Shown: one piece after another, positions 37,695 to 49,204 of the stretch
How the letters are laid out: each line of letters begins with the position of its first letter
Position numbering within the stretch: position 1 is the stretch's first letter
Assembly: GCA_022385805.1 (NCBI GenBank)
Contig: MU277693.1
Location: 305,315-369,314, forward strand
Source: Pilatotrama ljubarskyi
Taxonomy: Eukaryota; Basidiomycota; Agaricomycetes; Polyporales; Polyporaceae
Reading direction: 5' to 3'
Length of the DNA: 64,000 bases
Program-made: the position numbers and the translations under genes
The notes under the pieces: generated by a model
The model's database searches: none
What the model was told of the DNA's origin: nothing
The model's input: only the letters and a program-made list of their open reading frames with translations

Positions 37695-39336
37695 GTGGCG
37701 CTATGCAATCTCAGCGATCCTACACGACGTACGAAGTCTTCGATGTATTCGATGCACGGACGACTGAGTGCCGACCCACGTTATGAAGAGCTCCGCCGAA
37801 TTATGCAGGCTTGCACGACCAAGGACGCCCGCTTCTGTCAAAATTTGGTGCAGCAAATCGACCGGATAGTCCCACAACACACGCCTGTCGTCCTCGTTCC
37901 AAATGCTCCACAGTACTGTCGTTTGTAACTGACTGAATATTGGTGAGCGATCATGCGACACTCCAAGGCCCTGGAACAGCATTGCCGGCGGACGCGCAAT
38001 CTGTCCAGATTACGTCCTCTACAAAGAACGCTTCGACACGATGCTGCTCAACTTCTGTGACAAGCCGCACTGCTACAATGCCACGCTGTGTGCGGGGTAC
38101 TATGCTGGCGGTCTGGAGTATGGTCACGACTCCAACCACGACTTGCTCAAAATCCGTAGCATTCTCCTCCCCATCGAGATACCTACCCTTCTACATCATG
38201 CTCGCGAAGGTCTCGCCTGCTTTCGTGAGAAAGGCTACGCCGTACCTCCCGATCCACCCGACGCGGAATTGCCGGACAACCAAGTGTGGACGACGACGGG
38301 TCGAATTCACAGGGCGCTCTTCTCACCAATGATCCTGTCGGCGAAGGATCACTCTCGCAAGACGTGACGTGTCCTGAGGACGGCCCTGATAGTACACGGC
38401 CGATAGAAGAGCAAGCCAGTACTGGGAATCTTCGCGAGGATCAGTTGTGCATTCCAGGTAATGAGGCTGTTCAATAATCTCTTCCTCACTGTCTGAACTG
38501 ACAGTGGACCGTCACGGTGACCAGTCTCAACAGCGGCGACTGTTGATGAAATACACCCCGGAGACACCGTTGTCGGTAGAGTAACCGGGACCCTGATACG
38601 CCGACTGTACAGCAACCTGGTGCGAAGTCGGAGTCTTCTCCCGCGTCCGCAGAAGGCAAAGAAAGTACTTGCCGTCGAGGCAGAGGGAAGTGCCATGGGG
38701 TGGGCCGCGGGCGCCGATGAGACCGATCCAGTCATCACTTGGCGCAGATCTGCCGGCAGAAGGTCTCTACGGGTGCATGCTGGTATTGCCTTCGGTGTTC
38801 CGGTTGGTGTTAACATGGTGCTCATTCGCTTCTTCACCCTTACAATGTCATTGGTTCCACGCACACAGGCTTTATCTGCAACTATTGCGACTCGAAGTTG
38901 CTGACCGTCTGCGACGCCTGCCAGCGGCCATTCCCTCAACCGCATTGGTGCTGCGGTACAAAACACGGTACGTAAGCGTGCTAATAGTGCCGTTGCCAGT
39001 GTATGTGACATATAGGCAAACGCAGGCGACTTCATCTGTCCCACGTGTACTGCACAAGGCTTCACCGAACCACCGGTAGAATCCTGGGCCCGCTCCTCGA
39101 TTACTCATGTTGGCACGCATCCCATGCCAGTTCAATGCAAGCGTAGAATATCCGACCAGGTCGAGAATGACGGCGAAGCAGGCGAGACATCAATGGGAGA
39201 GTCCCTCGCCGCGCTTCAGGAGAGGATGACTGCGATGGATGCCAAGCTCGACCGGCTGCAGGAGGTAATTGTCTCAAAGCTCGATGAGGCGCTATCGAGG
39301 GTCATGGGAGGCGTGGCGAACGGTCATGCACACTAG
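37695..39336 (+). CDS. ZZ-type zinc-finger-like protein (5' end unresolved)
   Basis: Pieced together from several exons. The order is a helical stretch (YEELRRIMQACTTKDARFC), then the start of a Cys-rich module (YCRFIAGGRAIC) created by splicing about 37916-37970. Next are FCDKPHCYNAT and GHDSNHDLLKIRS, which resemble the second half of a ZZ zinc finger. A low-complexity acidic region follows (about 38290-38460). A second pair of Cys-x2-Cys motifs comes next (FICNYCDSKLLTVCDAC about 38871-38921, then DFICPTC after an intron). The C-terminus has a coiled-coil-like end (LAALQERMTAMDAKLDRLQ). Multi-zinc proteins of this kind are common and uncharacterised in mushroom-forming fungi. The first ZZ cysteines look degenerate, the start is not found, and some joints in the middle (38290-38590) are unclear. 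It may be an actual gene or a decaying copy. Confidence 0.45.
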
Positions 39337-39607
39337 ATTTGCTGGACGTTTCGAGCCTCGATCAACTGTAGAGAGATCTGCTGTGGTACTTCGCTGGTTT
39401 GGGTTGCATACATGACTTAGAATTTGCCATTTGGGGTGTCTACATGTCCTCAATGGGAATTGCCTTATGTTTGGATTGTACGCAAAGCTACTGCAGAGGT
39501 GAGGATACAAGGGGCATGATCTAGTTAGGTGTCTAAGTTATATATGTAATTATGCTGCCAGAATGTAGCGACGAAGGCCTGTTTCTTCAGTCCTTGATCT
39601 GTGGTAC

Positions 39608-41653
39608 TTAATGATCGTCCGCACCCACGGTGCCCCACTTGACCAGCCGGACAGCGCCGTGGTTCCAATCGCTCACCCTCCGACGAGCCATATGTGAAAA
39701 GGTTGACCGGTCAGTGCCAACGAACCCAACAGACATCGACTGCACCACCGCGTCCAGGATCACCGGGTACCTGAGCAAGCACGTCGTGAACATCTCTCCA
39801 TAACCGGGGGACCACTGCCTCGTCAAGTGTGCTCACCAGTTCCCGTACTGCTCCGCCGTGCGCTCGGCAGCATGATCGAGCCTGAGCCAGCCGCGCTCCT
39901 CGACGGCGGACCACCAGAGCGGGTCCTTTTCGTCTCCGGTCATGATGACGTGCGAGACGTAAATGCCGTGTCTGAGCCGGACCTCCTCCTGCACCTCGCG
40001 CACGCGCCGTGCAAACGCGCTGAGAGGGGCGAAGCAGTCGTCCTTCGGCACGTCTCCGCACCAGCCGAGGAAGTCTCCGCGGCGCGCGTGGATAGCGATA
40101 TACTAGCGAGGGCAAAGGAACGTTCAGTATAGAGGCTAGGGAGACTATAGACACCACGAACCGGAGGAATCGCCGCGTTCTCTGGCAGTCTGAATAGGCG
40201 ACGCAGATATCCCTTTGCGAGATCCTCCAGAGGCGCTGTCCAGTGAGCGTGAACCATAACTTCACGCCACATCGGGCTGTAGTCCCTCTCGAACTCAAAC
40301 GGCTGCAGATGCGCCAAGTCAACGAACAACGTTCGGGCAGTGTTGAAGAGCACGCACTTCGAGCGCACAGACGTAGTAGAGGTAGTCATAGCATACGAGC
40401 TGCTCGTCCGGCGGGAGCATGACCTTGCTGCTTTCGGACGGGCGTATCGGGTGTGCGCTTGGGTTTGCGAGAACCTGGGCCCGGCCTTCCGGGAATGCCA
40501 GCTTCGCAAGCGACCAGAACGTCGAATGCGAGTCGTGCTCATAGTTAGGAATGAGCTTGACCGATTGTGGCGCGCGTGTGTAAGAGATATCTGTATCGCT
40601 ATGTGAGGAAACGAGAGCGAAACATGCGTGACAATATGCGCACCAAGGTTGAGCAGCACTGTCGAGTAGGACCCGCGCGGTCCGTCGGATTGCATGTTGT
40701 CCACTTCCCAGATGTTCCAGCAGCCAATCTCGTCCTTCGCGTTCTCAGCGTGCGAGCGCTCGATGTCCTTCACCATGTGCCACTCGAGGATGGGCGAGTT
40801 GAGTGCGGAGACCATTCGGGGCAGGTCGAAGATCTCGGAGAACGGAATAGGTGCGCTGTTGCTGCCAATATAAGAGGTGAACGGCGGAAGGATGGGTATA
40901 CGTCCCGCGATCAGGGCGAGGTATATGAGGTTTCCCTGGGGTTATAGCAGTCAGTCGGGATGTCCTCGACATACGCAGTTGGCACGGTGACTCACGATAG
41001 TTATCTGGTCGTTCGCTACGTATCGAAAGTCAGGGCAAGCGAGAACGGATAGCAGATCTGCACTCACTCCAACCAGCGGATAGGAAGGACGTCATGTAGC
41101 CTGTGTCGTTTCGAAGGCTGTCTGGTATTGAGGGAACAAGTAAGCTATGCATCCTGTCGCGACCAGTTTGCCACTGACCTCGGAAATGTGTCGTCGCTAT
41201 GGGGCCCTCCAGGTATGTCTCTGGCCGCAGGTGGACTGGATATGCATCCTCTCCGTCGATATCTCCGTCCCCATACTGTGCGAGCTCCGATCCCGACGGA
41301 CTTGCGGTAGGCAGCGTTGGGTTGAATTCAGAGATCTCGCGCACAGGTTGACCCTCATGCGAGTCGGAATACAGCCTCCCGGACAGGAAGAGAGGTATGC
41401 TCCCGAGAGTGACAAGCAGCACAGCGCCGAGGATCAGACATCTTCGTCGAGCGGCTGGTCCAGGAGGCATCCGTGAAGGCCATATCGACGATGTCGGCGA
41501 AGAGGGCAGGAACTTCTCTTTGAAGGCGCTTGGGCTCCAGGACTGCATAGGAAGCAAGGGCATGCTCTGTGCGTTAGGCCCGTCTTCCAGGCTCGACTCT
41601 GACGCCCTGTCTTCCTCCGCGTATGCCGCCATTTCACCCAGCAAAAAGACCAC
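39608..41653 (-). CDS. O-fucosyltransferase-like type II membrane protein
   Basis: Probable Golgi/ER glycosyltransferase. On the minus strand a cytosolic N-terminus is followed by a basic anchor (RRR) and a single hydrophobic segment (about residues 72-90, LILGAVLLVTLGSIPLF). This is type II topology with the catalytic domain in the lumen. The domain has NDQITI, LIYLALIAGRIPILPPF, a GRRLxxPPF-like start of O-fucosyltransferase folds, and then, after several short introns, IAIHARRGDFLGWC. The H-x-RRGDF motif is the GDP-fucose binding signature of this superfamily. FVGTDRSTFSHMA near the end is a second conserved segment. Two N-terminal ATGs are possible (41653 or 41632), and both keep the anchor. 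The acceptor substrate is unknown. It resembles fungal GT families with this motif but lacks a characterised model. Confidence 0.7.
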
Positions 41654-43079
41654 CAGATAGAAAGATAAAGCGAATAAAGCAGGAGTAAGACTCGTGCGGC
41701 AGAACGGCCTTCACGTCGGTGGACAGATCACAGAGAGTTGGTGAGGCTTCGTGTACGCCTTTGACCTGCAGAGGTGCGGATATGTGAAAAGTCGGCCCGA
41801 CCCCCTTCGAGTTCAGGAACCTTCAAGATTACGGCGTTTGGAGTTATCCACTATGACAGATCGATAGGCAGCCATTATCCGGACGACAAGTCCGCCGTGG
41901 GCGAGGCTAGGGGTGGAGGCCGACACGCGCAGTCCGCGTTTTCCCTGACCATATTCAGGGCGAAACGTCGCAAGTCATTCCAGGCCGGTCCGCCTCCAAG
42001 CAAATTCCGCAGGCACCAAGGGCGGATCGCGATCGACGCTGGCGGTCCGCAGGTCGGGCCACGTTCTCGATCGAGATTTCCCAGAAAACCTGTGCTATAG
42101 ATGGGCTAATCCGTTCAGCAGAATACGCTCCTTTGTCCTCAATTATTGCCCGTGCAGCTTGTGCCTACATCCGGTCGATATGGACTCTGAGAAGGAAGGC
42201 CCACTGCTGCCATTTTGCCATTTTGCGGTTAACAGTCAATCGGCCCTGCACTTGAGCGAGAGCGAATGCTTGCACAAACCATTCATTCGCAACAGATGAC
42301 GCAGCAAGTCGCCGAGAATTTCCTACTAAGGGAATTCCCTCCTGACCAGGCATGAGGGGGTGGGAGCTCCGGAGTAGCCAAGAACACCAGAATATGGCGC
42401 CTCGCCGCCTGCGCACATTGGGATCGCCGGATGAGTGCTATGAGCGGTCGATACGGAGTCCGGACAGACTATTAGTATTGAGTCGTGCCCACCATAGGGG
42501 CTGCGCTCACCCGGTTCACATGGCGAGCGAAGCTCGGTTCGACCTCACTGGAAGAGTTTCTTTAAGGCGACCCCGAACTGCTATGTACCTTGGGCCACTG
42601 CGGACGTCTACATGCGGTGGCGCGGTCGAAATCCGCGCTGCCTAAGAGTCCCGGGTCAGCGATCGTTCAGTGAATAGGAGCTGTGCGATATTCGTACCCT
42701 CGGGATTCCACCTCGACCTTGGCCGAATGGTGTTCTCGGTTAGCGTTATTACGGTAATGCGATTACCGTGATTCTACTCTACCGTCGGTGTAAGTCGCCG
42801 GTCACCCCCTAACCAAGAGAGGGACGGTTCAGCTTACGGCACCTGATAGCTGACACTGAGTATAACGGTTTGGGTACAAATTGTGGACCCCGGAGCGTGA
42901 GGTGCGAGATCAATGGGCGTTGAGAGAGGGCTGCGGTACACACGAATACACACCGTACAACTTGTCCGGCGCTTCCTACTCTATATACATGGCACCTGTC
43001 AACTCTCAGAAAGGAATTGATGATTCCGTACCCGTGTGTACAGTATGTTCAAGTCACTGTACTATAGACAGTCGGGAGA
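41654..43079. other. 1.4-kb region without a supported gene
   Basis: Lies between the fucosyltransferase-like gene and the first PNPOx-like gene. Open frames at 41774-42100 and 42352-42645 have no domain features. A perfect 8-bp inverted repeat with a 3-base loop sits at 42751-42769. Confidence 0.4.
42751..42769. repeat. Perfect short inverted repeat
   Basis: ACGGTAAT, a 3-base spacer GCG, then ATTACCGT. It could be a small hairpin or a palindromic factor site. Confidence 0.5.
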
Positions 43080-44213
43080 TTAGAGCAGAGAGCTGAATCC
43101 AAGTCGAGCAGACAGAGACCGGACGACCTCTCTGTACGCAGAAGCCGCCACCAGCCCCAGGACGAACACCCACACGAGCCTCACAGCCTCCCCCCTGCTC
43201 TGCGGCACCAAGGCGCCCGCAAGCCCTACAACTTTCCCTACGCCGACCTTGCTAGGTGCCGCCGCAGGTGGGCCAGTTTGACCCTTCGGCACCCTGTTCC
43301 CCAATACGACGACGCTCCCGTCGCTCGGCGGCTCGTCAACGCCTTTCACCTCGATGCCCATCTCGAGGGCAGCGTCCGAGAGGTGGGCGGAGAGCAGTCC
43401 AGGGAGCCCATCGAGCGAGCGCAGGTTCATGGACGCCCACCAGTGCTTCATGCTGTGCTCTGCGTAGAGCCGTGGGCCCGCTTCGGTGTCGATCGTCACG
43501 ATCTTCGTTTTGGCCGGAGCGCCCGCATCCTCTACGTTTGCGAGCTCGGCGGGACGCGGCGGGAAGTCCCTGTCCCGCTGCTCCATCTTCTCGCCCCATT
43601 TGACGAGCGCGCTACGCTCAGCTTTGAATGTATACAGCGGCACCGCATACCCACACGACTGTCCGGGCAGAGTCCCCGCTCAGCTTCAGCTTCGGCGGCG
43701 CTTGGTGCTGTATATGTCTTCTCGACTGTGACTCACCGTGCTGACTTTGTATATGTCGATGACGATGGCGGCGCGCGAGCTCGGGCGGCGCGCGGAGGGC
43801 GGGATGAGCGCGTCGTACTCGGGCGTGCCAAACTCGTGGACCGTGCCGCGCCCAAAGAGGCGCATGATGCGCGCGGCGCCCTCGAAGGCGCAGAACATGA
43901 TCGTGATGCGGCCGTTTTCGCGCAAGTGCGCGATAGTCTCGACACCTGTAACCGCAAGTCAGTGTCACTGTCACCGCCCGATGTAGAGTCGAAGAGGTGA
44001 GGCGAGGCGAGGAGAGGGACACGTACCACTCCCGCCGAGGTCTTCGTACCAGATACGCGTGTTGCTGACGACGTGAAGGGTCCCGTCGATGCCCTTGGGC
44101 GAGAGGTTGACATGCCCGTCGCCCGTGAGGGGGGACGTGGCAACAAAGAACATGTACTGCTTATGGATCCAAGCGATGTGGTCGTCCGGGATCTTGTCGT
44201 AGAACTTCACCAT
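43080..44213 (-). CDS. PNPOx-fold protein with C-terminal membrane anchor, copy 1
   Basis: Predicted split-barrel flavin-binding protein of the pyridoxamine 5'-phosphate oxidase-like superfamily. True PNP oxidase activity is doubtful. It starts MVKFYDKIPDDH and continues with VATSPLTGDGHVNLSPKG, the typical N-terminal strand pair. It then has WYEDLGGSG, an intron (about 43946-44026), the shared VETIAHLRENGRITIMF, and RLFGRGTVHEFG. A second intron lies near 43649-43733, followed by CGYAVPLY. The C-terminal half diverges from copies 2 and 3 and ends in a hydrophobic helix (VWVFVLGLVAASAY) close to the C-terminus, consistent with a tail anchor. Unlike the other copies it has no intron after FGRG. 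Orientation is opposite to theirs. Confidence 0.8.
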
Positions 44214-44673
44214 GATGACCTTGATGTCGTCTAGAGAGATGTAAAAGTGTGCTAGAGAGCACCATATATCAGGCGGGCAGTAGGCCATCATGTCGGCAGA
44301 ATCATACCTAGGCAATCGCTGACGGAAGTGGCCAGATGACCTGTGCAAAGCAAATACTCGTAAGTGGGAGGTCAGGTGTGGTGAACGATTGCTCTGTGAG
44401 ATACAGCTTGTCTTCCTTATATACCTTTGCGTGCCGGCGATAGAAGACATCACATGTCCAGAAGCCGAGGCCGAATTGCAAAACCGATAAGCACGGCTCC
44501 CGTCTGTGCGTAGCACCTTAGTCGCGAAGAAGTGGAGAGCATCTCTATTGAATGTGAGATGAATGCACTATGGATACATGGGCTGATGTATGATAGGTAT
44601 TAGCGACGAAGAGGACATATATAGAGTGTGAACGAGGGAAGTGATCATACGCGTCCAGACGGGTAACAGCTCC
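44214..44673. other. Intergenic between PNPOx copy 1 and ISA1
   Basis: 460 bp: upstream of copy 1 and downstream of ISA1, both on the minus strand. No gene seen. Confidence 0.5.
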
Positions 44674-45465
44674 TCATGAGCCTACAGTGAACGACTCTCC
44701 GCACCCGCAAGCGTCCTTTATGTTCGGGTTCTTGAACGCGAATTTCGCACTGTCCCAGCCATGAATTGCCGAGCTACGTAGAAAGCATATATAGGACTCA
44801 CCTCAACGCGTCCTCCTTCCAGTCCATCTCGCTCCCAATGATCGAGAACAGCGCCTTGCTGTCAATCAACACCTTCACGCCGTCCTGCTCGACCACCTCG
44901 TCGAACTTGCCGGGTTTGTCCACGTATTCGAGATGGTAAGAGAGCCCTGCACAGCCCTTGTTCCTCACGCCGATACGGATCATCTGCGGCGTTGGTCCCT
45001 TCATGAGGTTCCGCAACCGCTCTACAGCGGCCGGCGTCTAAGATCACGGATGAGTATCGCAAGGACACTTGTGGGGATTACAAGACGTACAAGAGTAATG
45101 GCAGCCTTCTGGGCACGGATTGTCGGACGAGGTCTCTCCGCTTTGGGTGCGGGTGGAGGTCGCGCGGCGACCTGCGGAGAAGATGCATCCGGAGAGAGAC
45201 TGCGGGCGGATGGTGGCTTGGACGGAGTCGGAACAACAACAGGTGGTGTTTCACCCAGTGCTGGAGAAGAGGATGCGGAAGCTGTTGATGTTGACGGCAT
45301 CGACGACGAGGATGAAGAGGACGGCGGGGGTCCAGGTCGGTCATGAGAGAGTGCAGACATCATCGCATGGCGGTGACTGGGAAGGTAGAGTAAAGCTCGA
45401 GAAGAAGCGTTGTAGAACGTCGTGTGCGCCGTAGCGCGATGGAGACGAGCGAGTGCGGCCGACAT
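44674..45465 (-). CDS. ISA1: Mitochondrial iron-sulfur assembly protein, ISA1/ISCA1-like
   Basis: A-type carrier that works with Isa2 and Iba57 in maturation of mitochondrial [4Fe-4S] proteins. The N-terminus is rich in Arg, His, Ser and Ala and lacks acidic residues over the first 35 positions, fitting a mitochondrial presequence. A long Ser/Pro linker follows. The conserved domain begins after an intron (about 45015-45035 boundary) with AVERLRNLMKG. The three invariant cysteines are in RNKGCAGLSY and in CGCGESF at the end. The last exon is reached by an intron near 44776-44802 and leaves a short insertion (SSAIHGW) before SAKFAFKNPN. The frame ends TVGS. It sits between PNPOx copies 1 and 2, which suggests chance linkage and no pathway. 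Confidence 0.88.
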
Positions 45466-46391
45466 GGTGGTGTGCGCGAGCCTGAGCTCGTCGTGGTAGG
45501 GAGTGTAGAGGCTGTGGAGGTCGTCGGCGGCGGTGAGGAGCAGAGTCGCGAGATGTCCCGAAATGGGTTTGTCATGCCATTACGAAATTACATAACCTGT
45601 GGGGTACCGGTACGGAGCCAGCACGGGCCAATCAGAACGCTGCAATTTGGGTTATCAGCGAGGCCGAGCCGCCGGCCTCGGTCAATTCCAGCTCAGCTCT
45701 GGACTTGTCGCGACCAAAAACTCCTCGTTCACCTTCCTCGGGGAACTACAGCTTGACTGGAAGCTGAAGCATGAAGCTTGGATGCTCGATGTCTTCGGCG
45801 GTGTTGAGCTCAGTTATACTCCGGTGCAGCTCCCTTGTCTGGCTTTTGTCTAGACCCCCAAGCTCACTGCAGCCGCAGTTGGAACTGTAGCACACCACTT
45901 GGTTCACTCTATGCGCCGAGCAACGTCCGGGCTGACTTCTGCCATCTCGGAACACCTCAGCACTAGCTCTGGTTAGATGGCGAGCCTCTTGGCTAAAGGA
46001 CGAGGGGGGGGGCGTGGGCCGTGCGGTGTGGCAGGAAAGGTGCTGCGCTCGTTGGATCTGATCGAACATGAGGTACTCGGACGTAGTGCTCATATGACTC
46101 TCTCCGAGGTACGCTTCAACTCAACCCCGCATCCCTTCTCCCTTCTGCAGCGTTGATACTGCTCAAGTGCTCAAAGCTTATATCGAACTGGCGTCTGTTG
46201 ACGTGATCGTCCGCGCTACTCTCTGGGCCGGCCGGAGGAAAGGTTCACAGGCCAGGCTTCGTCGGCCGACAAGCCAGATCACAGCAAGACTCTCATCGGC
46301 GTAATAGCCAGAGAACGCTGCCGGCAGTAATCCCTCCACTTCCCGGAGACCATACCCATCTGAGTCGTTGCTTGGTCGCTCGAGAACAAAC
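45466..46391. other. 0.9-kb divergent intergenic region, ISA1 and PNPOx copy 2
   Basis: Shared upstream region of two divergent genes. Short open frames (45599-45853, 45746-46093) show no domains. A small G-run lies at about 46003-46012. No gene is called. Confidence 0.45.
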
Positions 46392-47310
46392 ATGGGCAAG
46401 TTCTACGAGTCAATCCCTCCCGAAATTATCCCCTGGCTCTCCAAGCAAGAGCTCTTCTGGGTCGCGACCGCGCCCCTGAGTCCCGAGGGCCATGTCAACG
46501 TCTCGCCCAAGGGCGTGCGCGACTCCTTCCATGTCATCTCGCCCACCCGCGTGTGGTACCAGGATCTGACCGGCAGCGGCGTCGAGACGATCTCGCATCT
46601 GCGCGAGAATGGGCGCGTCACGCTCATGTTCAGCGCATTCGAGGGCCCTCCGCGCATCGTGCGCCTCTTTGGTAGAGGTGCGTTCCTCCTCTCTTGGCTT
46701 TACGGAGAGCCGTCTAACTGTGAGAGTAGGCACCGTGCACGAATTCGGGTCTCCCGAGTACGACGCGCTCATTCCCCCTGAACACCGCCGCCCCGGCTCG
46801 CGCGCCGCTATCGTCATCGATGTCCACAAAGTCGGCACGGTACGCTAGTCCGGCCAAGAAAGTTCAGGATGCCAAACGCTGACGTCTGCACAGTCCTGCG
46901 GATACGCAGTACCGTACTACGAGTTCAAGGGCCACCGTCAGATCCTCCTCGACTACTTCATCAAGCGAGAGCACGCCGATCAAGAAGACGGCGGGCGCTC
47001 GGAGAAGGGGCTCAAGGCCTACTGGATTGAGAAGAACATGCGCAGCATCGATGGCCTGCCCGGGATCGCGCACGCGCAGAACGTCGAGCGTGTGCCCGAG
47101 TGTCACGAGGACATGAAGCGTGCGGACACGTCTGAGAACGGAGAGGTGAGGGAGAATGGCGTGGGGAGGACGGAGAAGGCGGCGGTGGCCAATGGGGGCG
47201 TGTTGGTCAAGGAAGGCTTGGAGAGGAGGCGCGTGGAGGAGTGGGCGGTCGCATTCGCGCTTGGGCTGGCAGTCGCCGCGATCTACGTGCAGGTGGTACG
47301 CCTTGTCTAG
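46392..47310 (+). CDS. PNPOx-fold protein with C-terminal membrane anchor, copy 2
   Basis: Closely related to copy 3. It starts MGKFYESIPPEIIPWL, then WVATAPLSPEGHVNVSPKG and WYQDLTGSGVETISHLRENG without an intron between them. Introns lie at 46678-46729 (after RLFGRG) and 46840-46893 (after HKVGT). The second half contains CGYAVPYYEFKGHRQ, then LKAYWIEKNMRSIDGLPG, an acidic linker and a tail-anchor-like helix WAVAFALGLAVAAIYVQV near the end. Flavin binding is inferred from the fold. The physiological substrate is unknown. It is head-to-tail with copy 3, with 735 bp between them. Confidence 0.82.
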
Positions 47311-48045
47311 CCGGCGAGTCCTTCCCGCCTATTTGTTATGTTGCAAGTGTCCTGAACGCTGCTCTATACTGATTTGGACGCCCACATGCATGATCTACAC
47401 GATTCAGAGACTCGGAGGTCTTGCGATAAGCATTTGTACACGAGGTCGTAGTACAGTGGTGCGGCCTGTCCATGTAAGGACGCGCGTCCTAGCGCCCGTA
47501 AGGTCTGTTGCAGAACGCTTGCACTTACTCCGCCCAATACTCCTGACAATGAAACTCATCCTGCCGACTCGCTACTGGCCTGTTCGGTCTGGATGACAGC
47601 AAACATACCATCAAGACCGGCTCAACCGTCATTCGCAAGAAGTTGCACGCCGTCTGTGCTGAAACTCCCACGGCACCTTCACTACTCAGGTGGAAACGTG
47701 CCGCCTGCGGAGAAGCACATACCTAGTACGATAGATGCACTAGGAACGCCGGCGCACACCCTATCGGAACGCACTAAGTGCGTTGACCACCCTTCCGGGA
47801 ACCGTGCTATCGTCCTACACGTCAGGTACTAGTGAGAGTACAGCGGTCACCATTAGCTCACCGTCACCCCTCTCTGCGTCTATCCGGTCGACTGTTGTGG
47901 TTTCAGCACCCACGAACGACGTTATCAGCTGAGGAACCTCGTCCGTCTTCGACTTCTCCAGTGTTCGTCCGCCTCACATATTGACAAGCCACGCCTTGCT
48001 GTAGCTCTTCCGGTACTCGCCACAGCATCTGAACACCGTCCAGTC
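47311..48045. other. Spacer between PNPOx copies 2 and 3
   Basis: 735 bp with no recognisable gene. It should hold the copy 2 3' UTR and the copy 3 promoter. Confidence 0.5.
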
Positions 48046-48961
48046 ATGGGCAAATTCTACGATTCCATTCCACCCGAGATCATCCCTTGGCTGCGCAAGC
48101 AAGAGCAGTTCTGGGTCGCGACCGCGCCCTTGAGCGCCGAGGGACATGTCAACGTCTCGCCCAAGGGCGTGCGCGACTCCTTCCACATTATCTCAGCCAC
48201 CCGCGTCTGGTACCAGGACCTGACCGGCAGCGGCGTCGAGACGATCGCGCATCTGCGCGAGAACGGGCGCATCACGCTCATGTTCAGCGCGTTCGAGGGT
48301 CCGCCGCGCATCGTCCGTCTCTTTGGCACTGGTACGTCTCCCCTGGATTTCGTTGAGAAAGAGAGTATTGAAGCAGATAAGGCACCGTTCACGAGTTCGG
48401 CACCCCTGAGTATGACGCGCTCATACCTCACGAGAAGCGTCGGCCAGGCTCGCGCTCCGCCATCGTTGTGGACGTGCACAAAGTCGGCACAGTGCGTACA
48501 TCGTGGTCCATTGCCCTGTTTTGTTTTGTACTCAGACTTGCTCGCACCTGCCACAGTCCTGCGGGTACGCAGTCCCGTACTACGACTTCAAGGGCCACCG
48601 CCAAATACATCTCCCGTACGGAGCCAAGCTCGAGCAGGCCGACAGAGATGCAGGAGGGCACTCAGACAAAGGCTTGAAGGCGTACTGGGCCAACACGAAC
48701 GCGCGCAGCATCGACGGGCTGCCGGGGGTCGTACACGCTCACAAGGCGGAGCGCGTCCCGGATAGCCGCGATGTCATGAAGCGCGCGGACGCGTCCGAGG
48801 ACGGAGAGGTAAGGGACGCAGAAGTCAAGGCGGGGAAGACGAGCGGAGGCGTGCTCGTAAAGTACGGACTTGAGAGGAGACGCGTAGAGGAGTGGGCGGT
48901 TGCATTCGCGCTCGGGCTGGCGGTTGCGGCGATCTACGTGCAGGTCACGCGTCTCACCTAG
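48046..48961 (+). CDS. PNPOx-fold protein with C-terminal membrane anchor, copy 3
   Basis: Nearly the same N-terminal half as copy 2 (MGKFYDSIPPEIIPWL, SPKGVRDSFHI). Two introns lie at the same sites (48332-48381 after LFGT, 48492-48556 after HKVGT), but the intron sequences differ. RLFGTG replaces RLFGRG. The middle has CGYAVPYYDFKGHRQ, then LKAYWANTNARSIDGLPG and the same C-terminal helix WAVAFALGLAVAAIYVQV. The product is probably a flavin-binding enzyme or storage protein anchored by its tail. Function is unknown. Confidence 0.82.
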
Positions 48962-49204
48962 TCAACAAAACTGGTGCTCGCAGTGTGTCATGATCTTTGT
49001 GAGGAAGTTCCTTGTACATCGATTCTGGTATGTTGTCTCTGAACAGTTTCCTGCGCGTGCAGCGAGGTGCTAGTCATAGATTCTGGAGAATGTAACCGGT
49101 CGCCCGGACTGAGCTGGCGCTCGAGCGCCCATCTAACGCAGTGCTTGATCACTCGGGACAGTCACAGCCACTGCTCTTGTGCTCAAACGACCATCTTCGA
49201 GTCG

